A DNA stretch of 24,000 nt, from assembly GCF_001186125.1 (NCBI RefSeq), contig NW_014040497.1:146477-170476 (forward strand), given 5' to 3'. The translations under genes and the position numbers were made by a program. Every line of letters starts with the position of its first letter. The stretch's first letter is position 1. The notes beneath the pieces are model-generated. The model was not told the origin of the DNA. It worked only from the letters and a program-made list of their open reading frames with translations, and did not search any database. The DNA is from Sphaeroforma arctica JP610. Lineage: Eukaryota; Opisthokonta; Ichthyosporea; Ichthyophonida. Shown in pieces: positions 10,685 through 21,080 of this stretch.

Positions 10685-13600
10685 CTACTGATTCTCAAGA
10701 TCGTCATAGTTAGGTAGTATCTCATCGAGATTATTGTGCGGGCGAGACTCGCCATTATGGCTATACAGTGCAAAAGGCAGCGACCCCAGACGTTCCGCTG
10801 TATTGTCTTCTTCGTACATCTCAGACTCCGTTGGATTCTCAGGTGATTGTAGGCTCAATTTTGCCATACTTGATGAAGTTGAGATAGAGGGAGCTCTGCC
10901 TATTGATTCGACATCCGGTTGATACCTCTGTTCGAAAACGGTCCGCCTCGCCGTATTATCAGGTATTGTCCACGGGTTGGAGTCAGAAGGCCCTAGATAA
11001 GATGAGTACAAGAAAAGGGTATCGGTGTAAGCTTAAGAAACGCTGACGCTTGCCAGTGAAACTTGTATTCTGGGTGCCGACATGAGTGTTATTAAAAAAT
11101 TGCAGATCGTCAGCGTGAGCTACCTAGCGTAGCGAGCGCACAAAAGAGTATGATAAGAGAAACCTATCACTGCAAAAACAAAATCACGTGGAAAGCCAAG
11201 TGAGGAAGTACGGACTGATTGAAGCAATTATTTGTTAGCAAAAGCACCAATGAATCCTACTAAACATACCCGTCTCTGGTGGATGTATATTCAGATTAGG
11301 CGCCGAACCACGGTTGTTATAGATCTGGTTTGCGGAGTATTCGAATGTTTTCTCAGTTGGTCCCCCAGTGGCCTCTTGCCACCGAGCTTCGTGTTGATCA
11401 AGATCTTCGCCTGATGTGGAACTCTCCGTGCCCTGTACAAGGCTCTCCTCTACGGCGGCTTCCTGGATATAGGATTTTAATTAAATAATATATAGCAGTT
11501 ATAATATATATGTACTGACGTCTACGTACTCCGACAACGAACAAAAATAAATGCAAGTCCTCCAGTGCAAAGAACATCCTTTGTAAGACCGACTTACCTT
11601 CCCACTTGACTTTATGTTATTCCAGAATAGCGCGGACTTCTTCTTAGCTCTGCCGTGTCTCATTTGTATCCTCTGCGGTAGTGTATAAGCACGTGCTCTG
11701 TGCGTAAAGTACGTAATTTCAATGATAGAAGACTACAACAACCGCTGAATAGTTGCGAATGGGCGGCATTCAATAAAGATCTGTCCCAATGGGTTCAACT
11801 TCCAAAACAAACGATGCGTTAACTGATAAATACCTGAGTTGGTCGATGTGGCCGGCATAAGCCCAGTTCCTATCGTTTGTTGGTTTTATGAAATATCGCT
11901 GCAGTCTGCCTGGTTTTATGGTCGTCCGTTCACCATCCACGAAGACACTTTCTTCAGCTTCTTGCTCGCTGATACCAACAATATCAGACACTTTTTCCAC
12001 CTCTTCGAATATTGGTGGTTCCTCGTTCTCATGAAATTGAACATGATCAAGCATCCGATTCATATTATCGCTAGATTTGGGTGGGCACGAGGGGAGGAAC
12101 GAGCTATACTATGAGCATTCAGCACAGATACGCGAAACGTGACAACTGCACACCAGAAATAAAAAATTACAGTATTCGCAGATTGGCTCCGGTATCGAGA
12201 TAGTAGAGTATTGTGCAAAAGTTATGCTCATGCACTCACACACTTGACGAGTGCGATTGTAGATACGCTACGTCGCTCACAATCATTTTGGTTCACATAC
12301 CCGAAAACCATCTTTGAGACCTCCTCAGCTACAGAAACAGTTATTGGTAGGCGTAATTTCTGAACGAGTTCTCCGACGGCAGTTACCTTAGCAACCAGTT
12401 CATATGTGACCTGAAGTGTCACGCCGTTATGATTGGCAGTGTAAATGACGGAAGGCGCTAAGAACTCTCCACTGTCACCTGCGTTCCGCGGTGCGATTGA
12501 GAGGAAGCAGAAGGTAAAAACTGAGTCCATTGGTCAGGGATACGAACAAAGTAAACCCAGATCAATATAAAAGTAGCTGTTGCGGTTGAAAAACTTTTTC
12601 GCCTCGCGAGAAGGCCTTGCTCTACGGCTGCTTCATACCGCGTTTTCCCGTATCAATATGAAGACTTTGGTGGCAGGCTTTACGTATCGAATCTGTTGTG
12701 GGCAAAATCTGTACCTTCTTGAACGCTTTTCTCAAAACGATGTCCTGCGTGTTTGGCATAAAAAGCAAAGTCAAAATTGGTAACGATATATACCGGCCGC
12801 AAGACGTACAAGCTCATTCTGTTGTGTAAGGTGATTGAAGGGCGCATGGCACTCTTACCGATGACTCTTTACGAGCCAGAGACGGAGAAACCCGTCGATT
12901 GACCCCACTTTCTGACGCGTATAAGTCCTCGGGCGACAATTTGATGCTAGTCTCACTGCCCGATTTGCTAGTAGACCGTCGGTGATGCTTTAATACAGTT
13001 GGAAACAGAGAAGCTCGATGCTTAGTCCCAGTCTTTTCTGTTTTCTCCCCCTTCTCCAACATAGTTACCGGTTTCTCTGTGATAGATTGACGAACAGTGC
13101 CGAAAACCAAAGCATGAGCATATACATTGATCCTTCAAATTAGCTACAAACCATGTCTCATATAAATTAGGTGAGCGTAGCTACTCAAATATGCAGGGTG
13201 TTTAGGTAAAACGGCTAACTAGAGCCAACAAACGCGGATACTCACAAGTACTTGGTTGCGCGCACGACGTGAGTATATGGTGTATAGAACACAAACAGTA
13301 CAGCAAAACAAAGCACTTCTCAACCGCACTATATTTTGCTCACACACCTTCTTTCTTCGACTCCGGGGTTCTGGGTAAACTTTCAGGTGAGACAGGAGTA
13401 CCTGGTCTACTATCCGCTGAGTCATTTGATACCAGGCTCCCAGTTGACGGCGATTCCTTCAATGCTTCGCCGTATTCAAAACTAGTACTGTCTTTGCTCA
13501 GTGTAACTGACTCTAGGTTAGTTTTATACGATACCATTTCAGCGCCTCGCTTGTCGGTCAGCACAACACTTTGTCTATAAAAGACCTGCAAGAAAAGGAA

Positions 13601-15967
13601 AAAAAAACAAACTCTCAACAAGAATGGCAAGCAAAATAATAACCTGTTTCCCTCGTGATTCATATCAATTGGACAATCATCAGCGCGAACAGATTTAATT
13701 GCCATGTTAACTGATGGCTACCACGCGAGATCGCGAAATGCGATTTTCGAAAACTTTTCCTTGTTTTGGTGCACGAAGCGGGTTTAGTATGGGAAAAAAT
13801 AAGATACCTTGACTTTTTCTATAAACAGACTTCTGTAATCTGACGTGGCCGATAACACCATCGATACAGGCTTGTCCGCAGCGCTTATTGAGTTTTCGGT
13901 GGACACTTCTACTTGCAGTTTGCTTCTGCCAAGGATATCAAACTGTAATGATGTCGGATCGAATTATTATATTGATGAGGGCCATGTTTACAATCTATAT
14001 TTGTGCATGTTCCTTCACCCCTCTCCCAAAAAAACCCGTAGCATTTTCAATACCACCAAAAATCCAAAACTCAGAAGGGAAAAGAATAATCATATATAAA
14101 GTGAACCCCATGGTTATTTTGCAAACCGAGACAACTAATAATCTAAGTCTTTACAAAAACTCCCGGTGGCCTTTCTAGATGCATGTAGAAATGAAAAGTG
14201 ATGTGATATACTGTACATACCGATTTCCGCGTGGAGGTTTTGCCCTCATTCATATGGATATAAACAGTAGACTTCTCAAACCGCGTCTGCGACAAGACCA
14301 CTGAGAAACCAATCAATAAAAATATATCAACGAGTTGCACATGACATGACAGTGACCGATGCTATTCATCTCGACCGCGGTTGAAATTATCGTCCGCGTG
14401 TTCTAATAACATTGCAACAATTTACCACGCGCATCATGAAGGCACGCATCAACAAAACAGAATACGCAAATTGCTGGCTGCAGATGACCATGTCATCGCT
14501 GATCCCACTGACATGTACTGTGATTACCTAGTGGTTTGTTCGCAATCTGGAACGTAAGACTGACTTCCCAAAAGCATATGACATGGTCGGACTGGAATGA
14601 GCTCGGCATGATATCCTCTGGCAAATTAAAATCCAAATTCATCTGCAAGGGGCGAATTAGTAATGAGCGCTTGTAACGCACTGGAACGAATTGTACATTC
14701 AACCCAAACCAGATCTGACGTGCCCGTCGAGTGCTGCGAACAGATGAATCGCTACAGATTATAAGATTGGTTTTGGGTTAAAAAAAATATATCAATAACT
14801 TTATATCCACACACACAAACACAATGGAGTCATCGGTATGTACAAATATACATGCGATCACAGTACTACACGACATTAAAATGTGATTTACAGGTGCCGT
14901 TAAGATGCACAGATGTGATGCTGATTGCGTTTCATGGACGATACCTAACCTCGATCAAGTCTTTCAGTAGAAACATTTTATTGATGTAAATATTCTCTAA
15001 TGTATATCTAGGAGCTCAGATATTTAAAAAATAAGAAGAAATCCTTCAGGCAGAAACGAAGCGTGATAGTATGTCATGTCGTACATACGCAGCGAAATCA
15101 AAACTTAAACTCACGTGGGCGGCTCCAGGCACGACTTCGACATCTCCCAATTTGAGAAATTTGCTAAAAAGCACGTGGTTCTTGGGCTTCTTCTTCTTGT
15201 CCTTTGTCTTCTCTTGGAATACATTTGCAATTAGCAACTTCATGTCCGGGTAGTACAACGGACAGTCTCTTTGCGAATCGATGTCGATCGAAATCTGGGA
15301 AATAAAAGAGTTCCACGGATATGGTTTCTAATTAACCGATTACAAGTTTATATATATATCTCCCAGAACCGAACAATTCTGAGGACACAGATGAATCAAA
15401 CAAAACACACCATAAACGCAAAAACGCTAGGACACCTAAACGAAGCATATCCAACGATAATCTTAGTAGTATTTATGCAAGTCAGAACATATTGAATGCA
15501 TACAGCCCATACTCCATATTTCAAATGTGTTTTCAATACAGATTCATAACCACGCCACAACACAAACAATTACGTATATACATACATACACTCACCAACA
15601 CATCCACATTCATACATACAGACATAATATATATATATATATATAAATATAAACATAGGAGCACATATACATATACAGATATATATATATATACACACAA
15701 AAGAATATATAAATATAAATATAAAGATGAACACAGATACATATATATATATATATGTAAATATAATAAAAAAACACAGACACAGACACACAGACACAGA
15801 TATATAAATGTATATATCCATGTATACACAAACACACATATATATATCTACATACACACACACATATATATATCCACATTCAATATATATATATATATAG
15901 AAATTTGTATAAATGATATATATATATTTACGCATATAAATATAAATATAAATATATACATATACAT

Positions 15968-15998
<31 letters not shown>

Positions 15999-16280
15999 CG
16001 AGTACAAAAATTTATATATAGTTGTATGTTATATGTACTTAATATATGTTTTCAATGCATATTCTTGAGAGTTTACATGTACGTAGTGCACGCTCCTATT
16101 TATGAGGATCCTCTTTACATTTGTGTATGCACGTTTAACCATCCATTTTGTGCGCTCATGCCCTGAAAATTTCACGATATTGCCTGTTTCGCGAGATCAA
16201 TCGCATAATAGTACAATAGTATATAAATCATATATATATATATATAGATGTGGATATATAGATATGTATTAATATATCTG

Positions 16281-16318
<38 letters not shown>

Positions 16319-16890
16319 CACATACACACACACACACACACAGACACAGACACAGACACACAGACACAGACACACATATATATAGTAGATCAGATATAAA
16401 AGGGTAATGTAAAAAGGCTTATTGCTAAAGTTGGTCATGAATAGGATACAGATATAGTATGGGGGAGATTTTAATTTGTTAGGAACGTGTCCCTATTTAC
16501 ATGAGGCTTATAATCATGTCTACCGTGTGTAAAGGGAGATAAGCGATTTTATAGTACCCCATGGGGGACATGCAATACATATGTTTTATATATATAATAC
16601 ACAGACATTATATATATATATATACATGAATAGTGTGCGTTTATAAGGGTATTATATAGATATGTGTATTTTATATCTATATAAATTCATGTTAATATAT
16701 ATATATATATATATATATATAACGCGCTGCATGGATTGTGATATATCATTGAAGGTTAAATTTTTACCTGTACAACATCGTGGTCAAAATACACAGGCTT
16801 ATCCAAACTTAAAGTGAAATTCGGCTTCACTTTTTGGATACGTGCAGGTTCCTTTTTCTGATCATGTTTCATCTTTTGATCATGTTTCAT
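10685..16890 (-). CDS. Arrestin-fold protein (alpha-arrestin-like), about 757 residues
   Basis: Probably a trafficking adaptor with two arrestin lobes. Exons in gene order: 16890-16768, 15294-15115, 14642-14528, 14300-14221, tentative 14174-14155, 13925-13808, 13585-13348, 13076-12859, 12744-12639, 12478-12240, 12108-11834, 11658-11598 (or from 11672), 11462-11270, 10992-10685. All join in phase to 757 codons plus TAG. The N-lobe shows FTLSLDKPVYFDHDVVQISI and LDFNLPEDIMPSSFQSDHV, the usual LP..lPsSf strand, then WEVSLTFQI. The C-lobe starts KLQVEVSTENSISAADKPVS and reaches IEKVKVFYRQSVVL. A Ser/Thr-rich insert (about residues 238-364) follows, then VTLQVTYELVAKV and RLPITV. The tail is acidic and ends NYDDLENQ. 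No PPxY motif is obvious. The ATG at 16890 follows an in-frame TGA. The family call rests on pattern, not alignment scores. Confidence 0.7.
15295..16767 (-). other. Intron 1 of the arrestin-like gene, filled with microsatellites
   Basis: This 1473-nt intron has donor GTAAAA after CAG at 16768 and acceptor TTTCCCAG before 15294. It is far longer than the other introns of the gene. Most of the excess is TA, CA, CAGACA and TAAATA microsatellite sequence between about 15600 and 16735. The reading frames across this stretch (Tyr-Ile or Thr-His repeats) are artefacts of the repeat. Confidence 0.75.
15600..16735. repeat. Compound microsatellite tract (TA, CA, CAGACA)
   Basis: Alternating purine-pyrimidine repeats dominate. 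TA runs lie near 15627-15645, 15740-15757, 16281-16317 and 16694-16721. CA runs lie near 15967-15988 and 16318-16341. A CAGACA-type run lies at about 16340-16375. Short unique pieces (16030-16200, 16400-16580) separate them. The long TA run at 16281-16317 is flanked by TGTAA and TTACA, so the whole segment can form a hairpin. Confidence 0.9.
16855..16890 (-). repeat. 18-bp tandem duplication at the arrestin-like N-terminus
   Basis: The first codons read MKHDQK twice (second copy KMKHDQ), from two adjacent copies of an 18-bp unit containing CTTTTGATCATG or a near match on the plus strand. Both copies contain an ATG, so translation could start at 16890 or 16872. The arrestin fold begins well downstream, so the choice hardly affects function. 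Confidence 0.7.
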
Positions 16891-18230
16891 CTTTTCTCAA
16901 ACGGTTGAGTTTAAAATGATCTCGATATGTCTCACTATATATATGCTTTTGCTGACACCGCTTTTCATACTCTCTATAAAGCGATATTATATATATAAGA
17001 GAAGGAATTGATGAAGGAAAGCCGCGAGTCGCGATATGAGGTCAGCTATATTTTAATGGAAATAGCTCCTGGGGAAACGTGATAGTGTTAAAAAGTGTGG
17101 TGGGACTGGGACTAGTAGAAAGTCTTCTTATATTACTAAAAAAAAGCCATCGTGTTTCAGCGTTATCAGCATGACGACTGTGAGTGTGAGAGACTGGGAG
17201 TCTGGGACACTGGGTCTGGAGTTCTGGACTGGAGCCTGGGCCCTTCAGTGAAGTCCTGAACTCTTGGCCCTGGACTGGAACTCTGATAGTCTGGAACTGT
17301 GGATTGGTGGAAGTCAGGTGATCTATTTTGGGTTGGTTTTTCTTTATTCCTTTTTGTAAAAGAAATACTATAAAATCATGTACATAAAAAATCACCTATA
17401 TTTAAAAGTATATATGCTAAATTTGTATTTTATAATTTATAGAGAGGCATTTTTTATAAAAGCACCGGCTAGTCGGTTACAGCCTATTTATAATTCGCGC
17501 CTCTCATTTTCTCATTTCACAACCACGACACAAATATTTTAGGAACCTCACAGGGAATCACTTTAAAAAAAAATCAAGGACCCCCTCTGAAAACGTGACC
17601 TAATACTATTAAGGGCAATCCGATATGAGTGAATTTGAATTCTCCAGTGCTCACTGCTCTCTCTCTCGCTTCGTGTTGTATTGATTTTTAAAAACAAAAA
17701 AACAAATATATAATGCATTTAGAAAAAATGTGTAGTTGTGTATGTATTTAGTATGGACTGTACACTGTACAGTATTTTTATATATATATTAATAACAAAA
17801 AATACATATATTTATGTACATAAATACATACCACATTTCCCTTCTGTTTGTTGTTTTGCTTTTTAAAAAACAACAACAAATAAAACATTGTATCAACACC
17901 AGGCCATACATCACATCATTAAGATACGTATTGTACGTTTTCTTAACAGATTTAGAAAGAGTCCTGCATCCTATTTCTTAATTATGAATCTATGTCCAAA
18001 ATTATTTATTCTTCATAATTGATAATTAGCATTAAGAATAAGATATTCCCGATTTTATATCACATATTACATAATTAAGAATAAGAAATTATTTATTGAC
18101 GAGCAAACTTAACATATTAATTTTGCTATAGTTCTTTAATAATATTTCTTATTAAGAAATATTAAGAAATATATATATTATTAAGATTAAGTTATCAATA
18201 TATATCCATATTTCATTCTTAATATGTCGT
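16891..18230. other. AT-rich intergenic region, no gene seen
   Basis: No coding region is supported. The first part should hold the promoter of the arrestin-like gene. A GC-richer patch at 17160-17320 is a degenerate mosaic of CTGGGA/CTGGACT words. Further on, 17940-18210 is dominated by ATTAAGAA/TTCTTAAT words in both orientations. Two T-run/A-run palindromes lie at 17685-17694 and 17845-17885. Confidence 0.5.
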
Positions 18231-18409
18231 ACGAGTGACACTGTGACAGACAGACCCTTGGTGACTCGTCGCAATCAGGCCTGAATCGCCCTGATCACAT
18301 TTCACAAGTATTTAGACACAGAACAGTGAAAAGTTGGGAATACAGAGCTACAGACACTGTGACACACACGACATTAACTCATTATGTCCCACTGCCACAA
18401 TATACACAG

Positions 18410-19168
18410 TCACGTCAATATGAAATCCACTTCCCGAAGATGGCGATTCTTATCCGTCGCAGTAATCAAGGCTCCCCCATATACCTTCTTCATTACGAGG
18501 GCCATCCTATGAGCACGACAACCCATAGTGACATGTTCTGTGAGATTCATTGCTGCTTGAACATTCGAAGCATTATCAGGCGTCGCACTATCAATCACCT
18601 GTTTAGGATGCAGCCATACAGAATCATTCTCACCTAAGACACCAATTCTAAAAGACATTGTTCTTAGAATCCCCCATTCTCTAAAAACTTGCACCTGCCA
18701 TTCTGCAAGGTTTATGGCCGAATGAGAACCTACCACCTCTTTCAATCCTAAGAATGCCGATATTCTGATAGGTCGTGATCCAACAGGGGCAGGTTCATAC
18801 AAATGTAAGATGCTACCGAGGTAATTAGTGCCGGTAGCACCTTTCCATAAATCATTCTCTAGACTAGCAAAAGGGAGTTTGTAATATCGTAGAGCGTCTC
18901 TCCATTTGTTCAATATTACATCTCTAATAGATTTCACTAATATTGTTAGATACTTTCTCAGAGTTTCCGGAGCACCAGGGTTGTAACTGAAGTGTGCAGT
19001 GGTTGGTACTGCGACTGCAGTAGCCAACCATTCTATAAAATGAGCCTGCCTCCCAAAGGTGAAAAGAAGATCGCATGAAGCCACACAACGAGCCCAATGT
19101 AGGTCGGCAAGTTTCTTAGGCGTATTGTATTGGACTTGTGACGGTCGATTCGGGGTTACTTTTATTTG
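18410..19168 (-). mobile_element. hAT-family transposase fragment
   Basis: An open frame of about 250 residues reads like the central part of a hAT transposase (RNase H-like catalytic core). It starts near NRPSQVQYNTPKKLADLHW with no upstream ATG. It includes ENDLWKGATGTNYLGSILHL, where the hAT core has D-W plus a strand, and SATPDNASNVQAAMN followed by CRAHRMALVMKK, matching the TDNASN...C.AH.lnLvvk signature that carries the second catalytic Asp. The BED zinc finger before it and the hATC dimerisation domain after it are not found. The frame ends after VDFILT. The sequence AAG|GTATATG within it could be a donor, so the last 28 codons may be intronic. It is a truncated copy or a spliced gene whose other exons I cannot find. 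Confidence 0.72.
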
Positions 19169-19169
19169 C

Positions 19170-19672
19170 TATGTGAGTCATAAATTTTGTTTTCAATAAG
19201 AAACTTATTTAAGAAACGCGAAGACCGGGCCCTGTGGGGCGTGAGTCCGCGTGAGCCACGTAGGAAAATAACAGTGGTGAGTGGATAATGACTTCTTAAT
19301 CGACTTCTTAATCAAGAAATGTCTTGTTTTTCATATTACGGGATCATCCCGTTATTCCATATTCCTTATTCGAAGTGTGTTGACTTCTTAATTCATTCCA
19401 TATTCCTTATTTAAGTTATGTTGACTTCTAAATTTAAGGTATGTTGACTTCTTAATTCTTATTTCTTATTAAGAACTGCGTGATTTCTTAATCTTACAAA
19501 ATTCTTAATTAAGCTCTAAAAAATTCCAAAATTCAATTTGTCTTCGACCCATATTTATTAATTTCTGAAATCCGGAATTGTGTCATATTATGTATTTCTT
19601 TAAATAATTACGGCTATTTTCGCTCTTCATATTTTTTTTCTTCGAAATTATGTGATGTATGGTCTGATTCAA
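19170..19672. other. AT-rich spacer with degenerate tandem repeats
   Basis: No gene is seen. The central part (19289-19470) carries the tandem repeat listed separately. The rest is low-complexity AT-rich sequence. A short GC patch near 19223-19260 is not recognisable. Confidence 0.5.
19289..19470. repeat. Degenerate ~41-bp tandem repeat containing GACTTCTTAAT
   Basis: The word GACTTCTTAAT or a one-base variant recurs at about 19290, 19302, 19382, 19422 and 19446. The last three lie in units of about 41 bp that also share ATTCCATATTCCTTATT (19354 and 19395) and a diverged TTCTTATTTCTTATT. The reverse complement of the core word is common at 17960-18210, so the repeat family lies on both sides of the hAT fragment. 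Confidence 0.7.
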
Positions 19673-19686
19673 CACCAGTGCCAAAC

Positions 19687-19709
19687 AAACCCGGAGACTC
19701 TCCGGGTTT
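19687..19709. repeat. Perfect GC hairpin (11-bp stem, 1-nt centre)
   Basis: AAACCCGGAGA and TCTCCGGGTTT flank a single C, giving a 23-bp nearly complete palindrome in otherwise AT-rich DNA. Related copies are at 20941-20971 and, more diverged, at 20815-20860. Confidence 0.85.
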
Positions 19710-19946
19710 CGAGGTACTTTTTTTTTGCCGTTACTTTTGAAGTTTTGATGTCAAGACGTAAATAACTAAATATTCTAAAAATGTAAATAACGCATGCGAT
19801 TTGTTGTCATCGAAATGCTGTCTATGGGACATGGGTTGTGAAGACAGTTTTTCGATCGAGTGAATATTTTGTGACTTACACGGTGAGATAGTTAGAAGTA
19901 TTATAGGTCTCACAATTATAGAACTGTACACCTATTTTTCGGTACA

Positions 19947-20340
19947 ATGAGTGCACACCGAGGACGCACACTGGGCGTTAAACCCTATAGTGTTGTTAGA
20001 ACTAGTGCGCAGATTTCGAATATACAATCCATACACCATAAGTGTACTGTCTGCGCACACGATGTTGCATCAGCAGCTGATGTTCAGATATGCACAGCTT
20101 GCAAAAATACAATGCACGACAGCTGTAGTATAGATAGGTTTGATAATAGCACAGGAGGATAGGGTTTTACGTGTAATAATTGTCTTAATTGCCAAGTGTG
20201 TGGAACTGTCACTAGTGGTGTACATTCGTGCATACGATTGCTACATTCACACAATCAGGTGCTCAACAGGCAAACCTGCTCAGGCAGGGTTCGGAAATTT
20301 AGTTGTATGCCACAAGTGTGGGGAGACGGCCGAGGTATAA
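19947..20340 (+). pseudogene. Broken double-PHD-finger (DPF-like) gene fragment
   Basis: From an ATG at 19947, 71 codons run to TAG at 20160-20162. They contain CTVC, CTAC and HDSC, which are the first six zinc ligands of a PHD finger. The same frame continues after the stop with FTCNNCLNCQVCG. This supplies the last two ligands of finger one and the first pair of finger two, spaced as in the double PHD fingers of DPF and KAT6 proteins, which read acylated histone H3. Beyond that the frame loses zinc-finger character. A CHKCGE motif appears in another frame near 20311-20328, ending in TAA at 20338. One nonsense change plus at least one frame change argues for a decayed copy. A chance cysteine run is unlikely given the exact spacing. 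Confidence 0.6.
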
Positions 20341-20814
20341 CCATACTTAAGGAATGTGGAGTGTTTTAGGGTTTGGGTGAACGGGGGGTTTTTTTGGCGA
20401 ATTCACAGAACGTCCATTCATTTGATTCGATCCATTTATTACAGTTATAACAGGGCTGGTCACTCACAAACGACCCAATTGTAGTTTGTTGCTTTCAGGA
20501 CGTGTAGTTATTAGTTTGTTTAGTATTGTATACAACTATACATACATACTGTTGTGTACACTCACACTATTTTATCGAAATAAATACTGATTTACAAATT
20601 TTCAACTCACAACGTCAAAAAAAATAACAAGAGTCTATGACAACGTGTATAATTTTACTTTTTTTTCTGTTCTAGATTGATAGTCTAAACTTGAGACCTG
20701 ATTATACAGAATCCAAAATAAAAATGAAATTTGGCCACAAGAGCATCCAAAAATTATTTTATAAAATAGAACCAATGAGATATTCTCATTTATTTTGAAG
20801 TAGGAATTTATGAA
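20341..20814. other. AT-rich stretch, no gene seen
   Basis: I see no coding signal here. It contains poly-T and poly-A runs (20625, 20660) and a diverged AAATAAAATGAAATTTGG segment. It lies inside the candidate inverted-end element. Confidence 0.5.
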
Positions 20815-20860
20815 ACACGGAGAAACAGACGTTCTCCGCCGCTCCGGGGTTTGCTATGAC
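20815..20860. repeat. Third, diverged copy of the GC hairpin
   Basis: CGGAGAA and TTCTCCG form a stem near 20819-20841, followed by CCGCTCCGGGGTTTGC. This parallels CGCCTCTCCGGGGTTGC at the right end of the candidate element, 110 bp away and in the same orientation. Confidence 0.6.
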
Positions 20861-20940
20861 TCATCATCTACTGAGACTTTGTACTGTTAGCGGGTCAAAT
20901 CAAAATAGTTACTCCTGGTACAAACTGTACTGAAAATACC

Positions 20941-20971
20941 AAACCCGGAGAGTATCCGCCTCTCCGGGGTT
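20941..20971. repeat. GC hairpin at the right end of the candidate element
   Basis: AACCCGGAGAG and CTCTCCGGGGTT form an 11-bp stem with one bulged G around a TATCCGC loop. It is the inverted counterpart of the hairpin at 19687-19709. Confidence 0.8.
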
Positions 20972-21080
20972 GCTTTTGGCACTGGTGACATTGGTAATTG
21001 ATTTTTAAAATAGATAAATAATAGAACCCCCCCCCATCTAACTCCTCCTTGCTGTGAGTTTTTGACGTTTGTGCGCACGC

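Larger units (their letters stand above)
19673..20987. mobile_element. Candidate 1.3-kb element with inverted hairpin ends
   Basis: The ends are inverted copies. CACCAGTGCC at 19673-19682 is repeated in reverse as GGCACTGGTG at 20978-20987, and each is followed inwards by a CA/AG-rich spacer and a CCGGAGA...TCTCCGG hairpin. The inner CAGTGCC resembles the CAGTG start of many hAT ends. No matching target duplication is visible directly outside either end. The interior holds a broken double-PHD-finger frame on the plus strand and a third partial hairpin near 20815-20860. It could be a non-autonomous hAT-type element that captured host sequence, or two unrelated insertions of a hairpin repeat in opposite orientation. 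Confidence 0.45.

Noticed and set aside
12580-12783. 67-codon plus-strand frame
   Set aside because: It is antisense to the arrestin exon 12744-12639, which is needed for phase between its neighbours.
13808-13925. Alternative phase-0 reading of this exon in the arrestin-like gene
   Set aside because: It is open but gives a Lys/Arg-rich string without arrestin pattern. The chosen frame gives KLQVEVSTENS...IEKVK, which continues correctly into the next exon.
13845-14178. Two overlapping plus-strand frames of 84 and 96 codons
   Set aside because: They are antisense to arrestin-like exons and AT-rich intron, with no recognisable motif.
15492-16166. Long plus-strand frame rich in Tyr-Ile-Thr-His, and similar minus-strand frames
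   Set aside because: It is produced by TA and CA microsatellites inside an intron and has no domain character.
17042-17395. 117-codon minus-strand frame with Pro/Gln/Ser-rich sequence
   Set aside because: It derives from degenerate CTGGGA-type repeats and has no conserved pattern or splice context.
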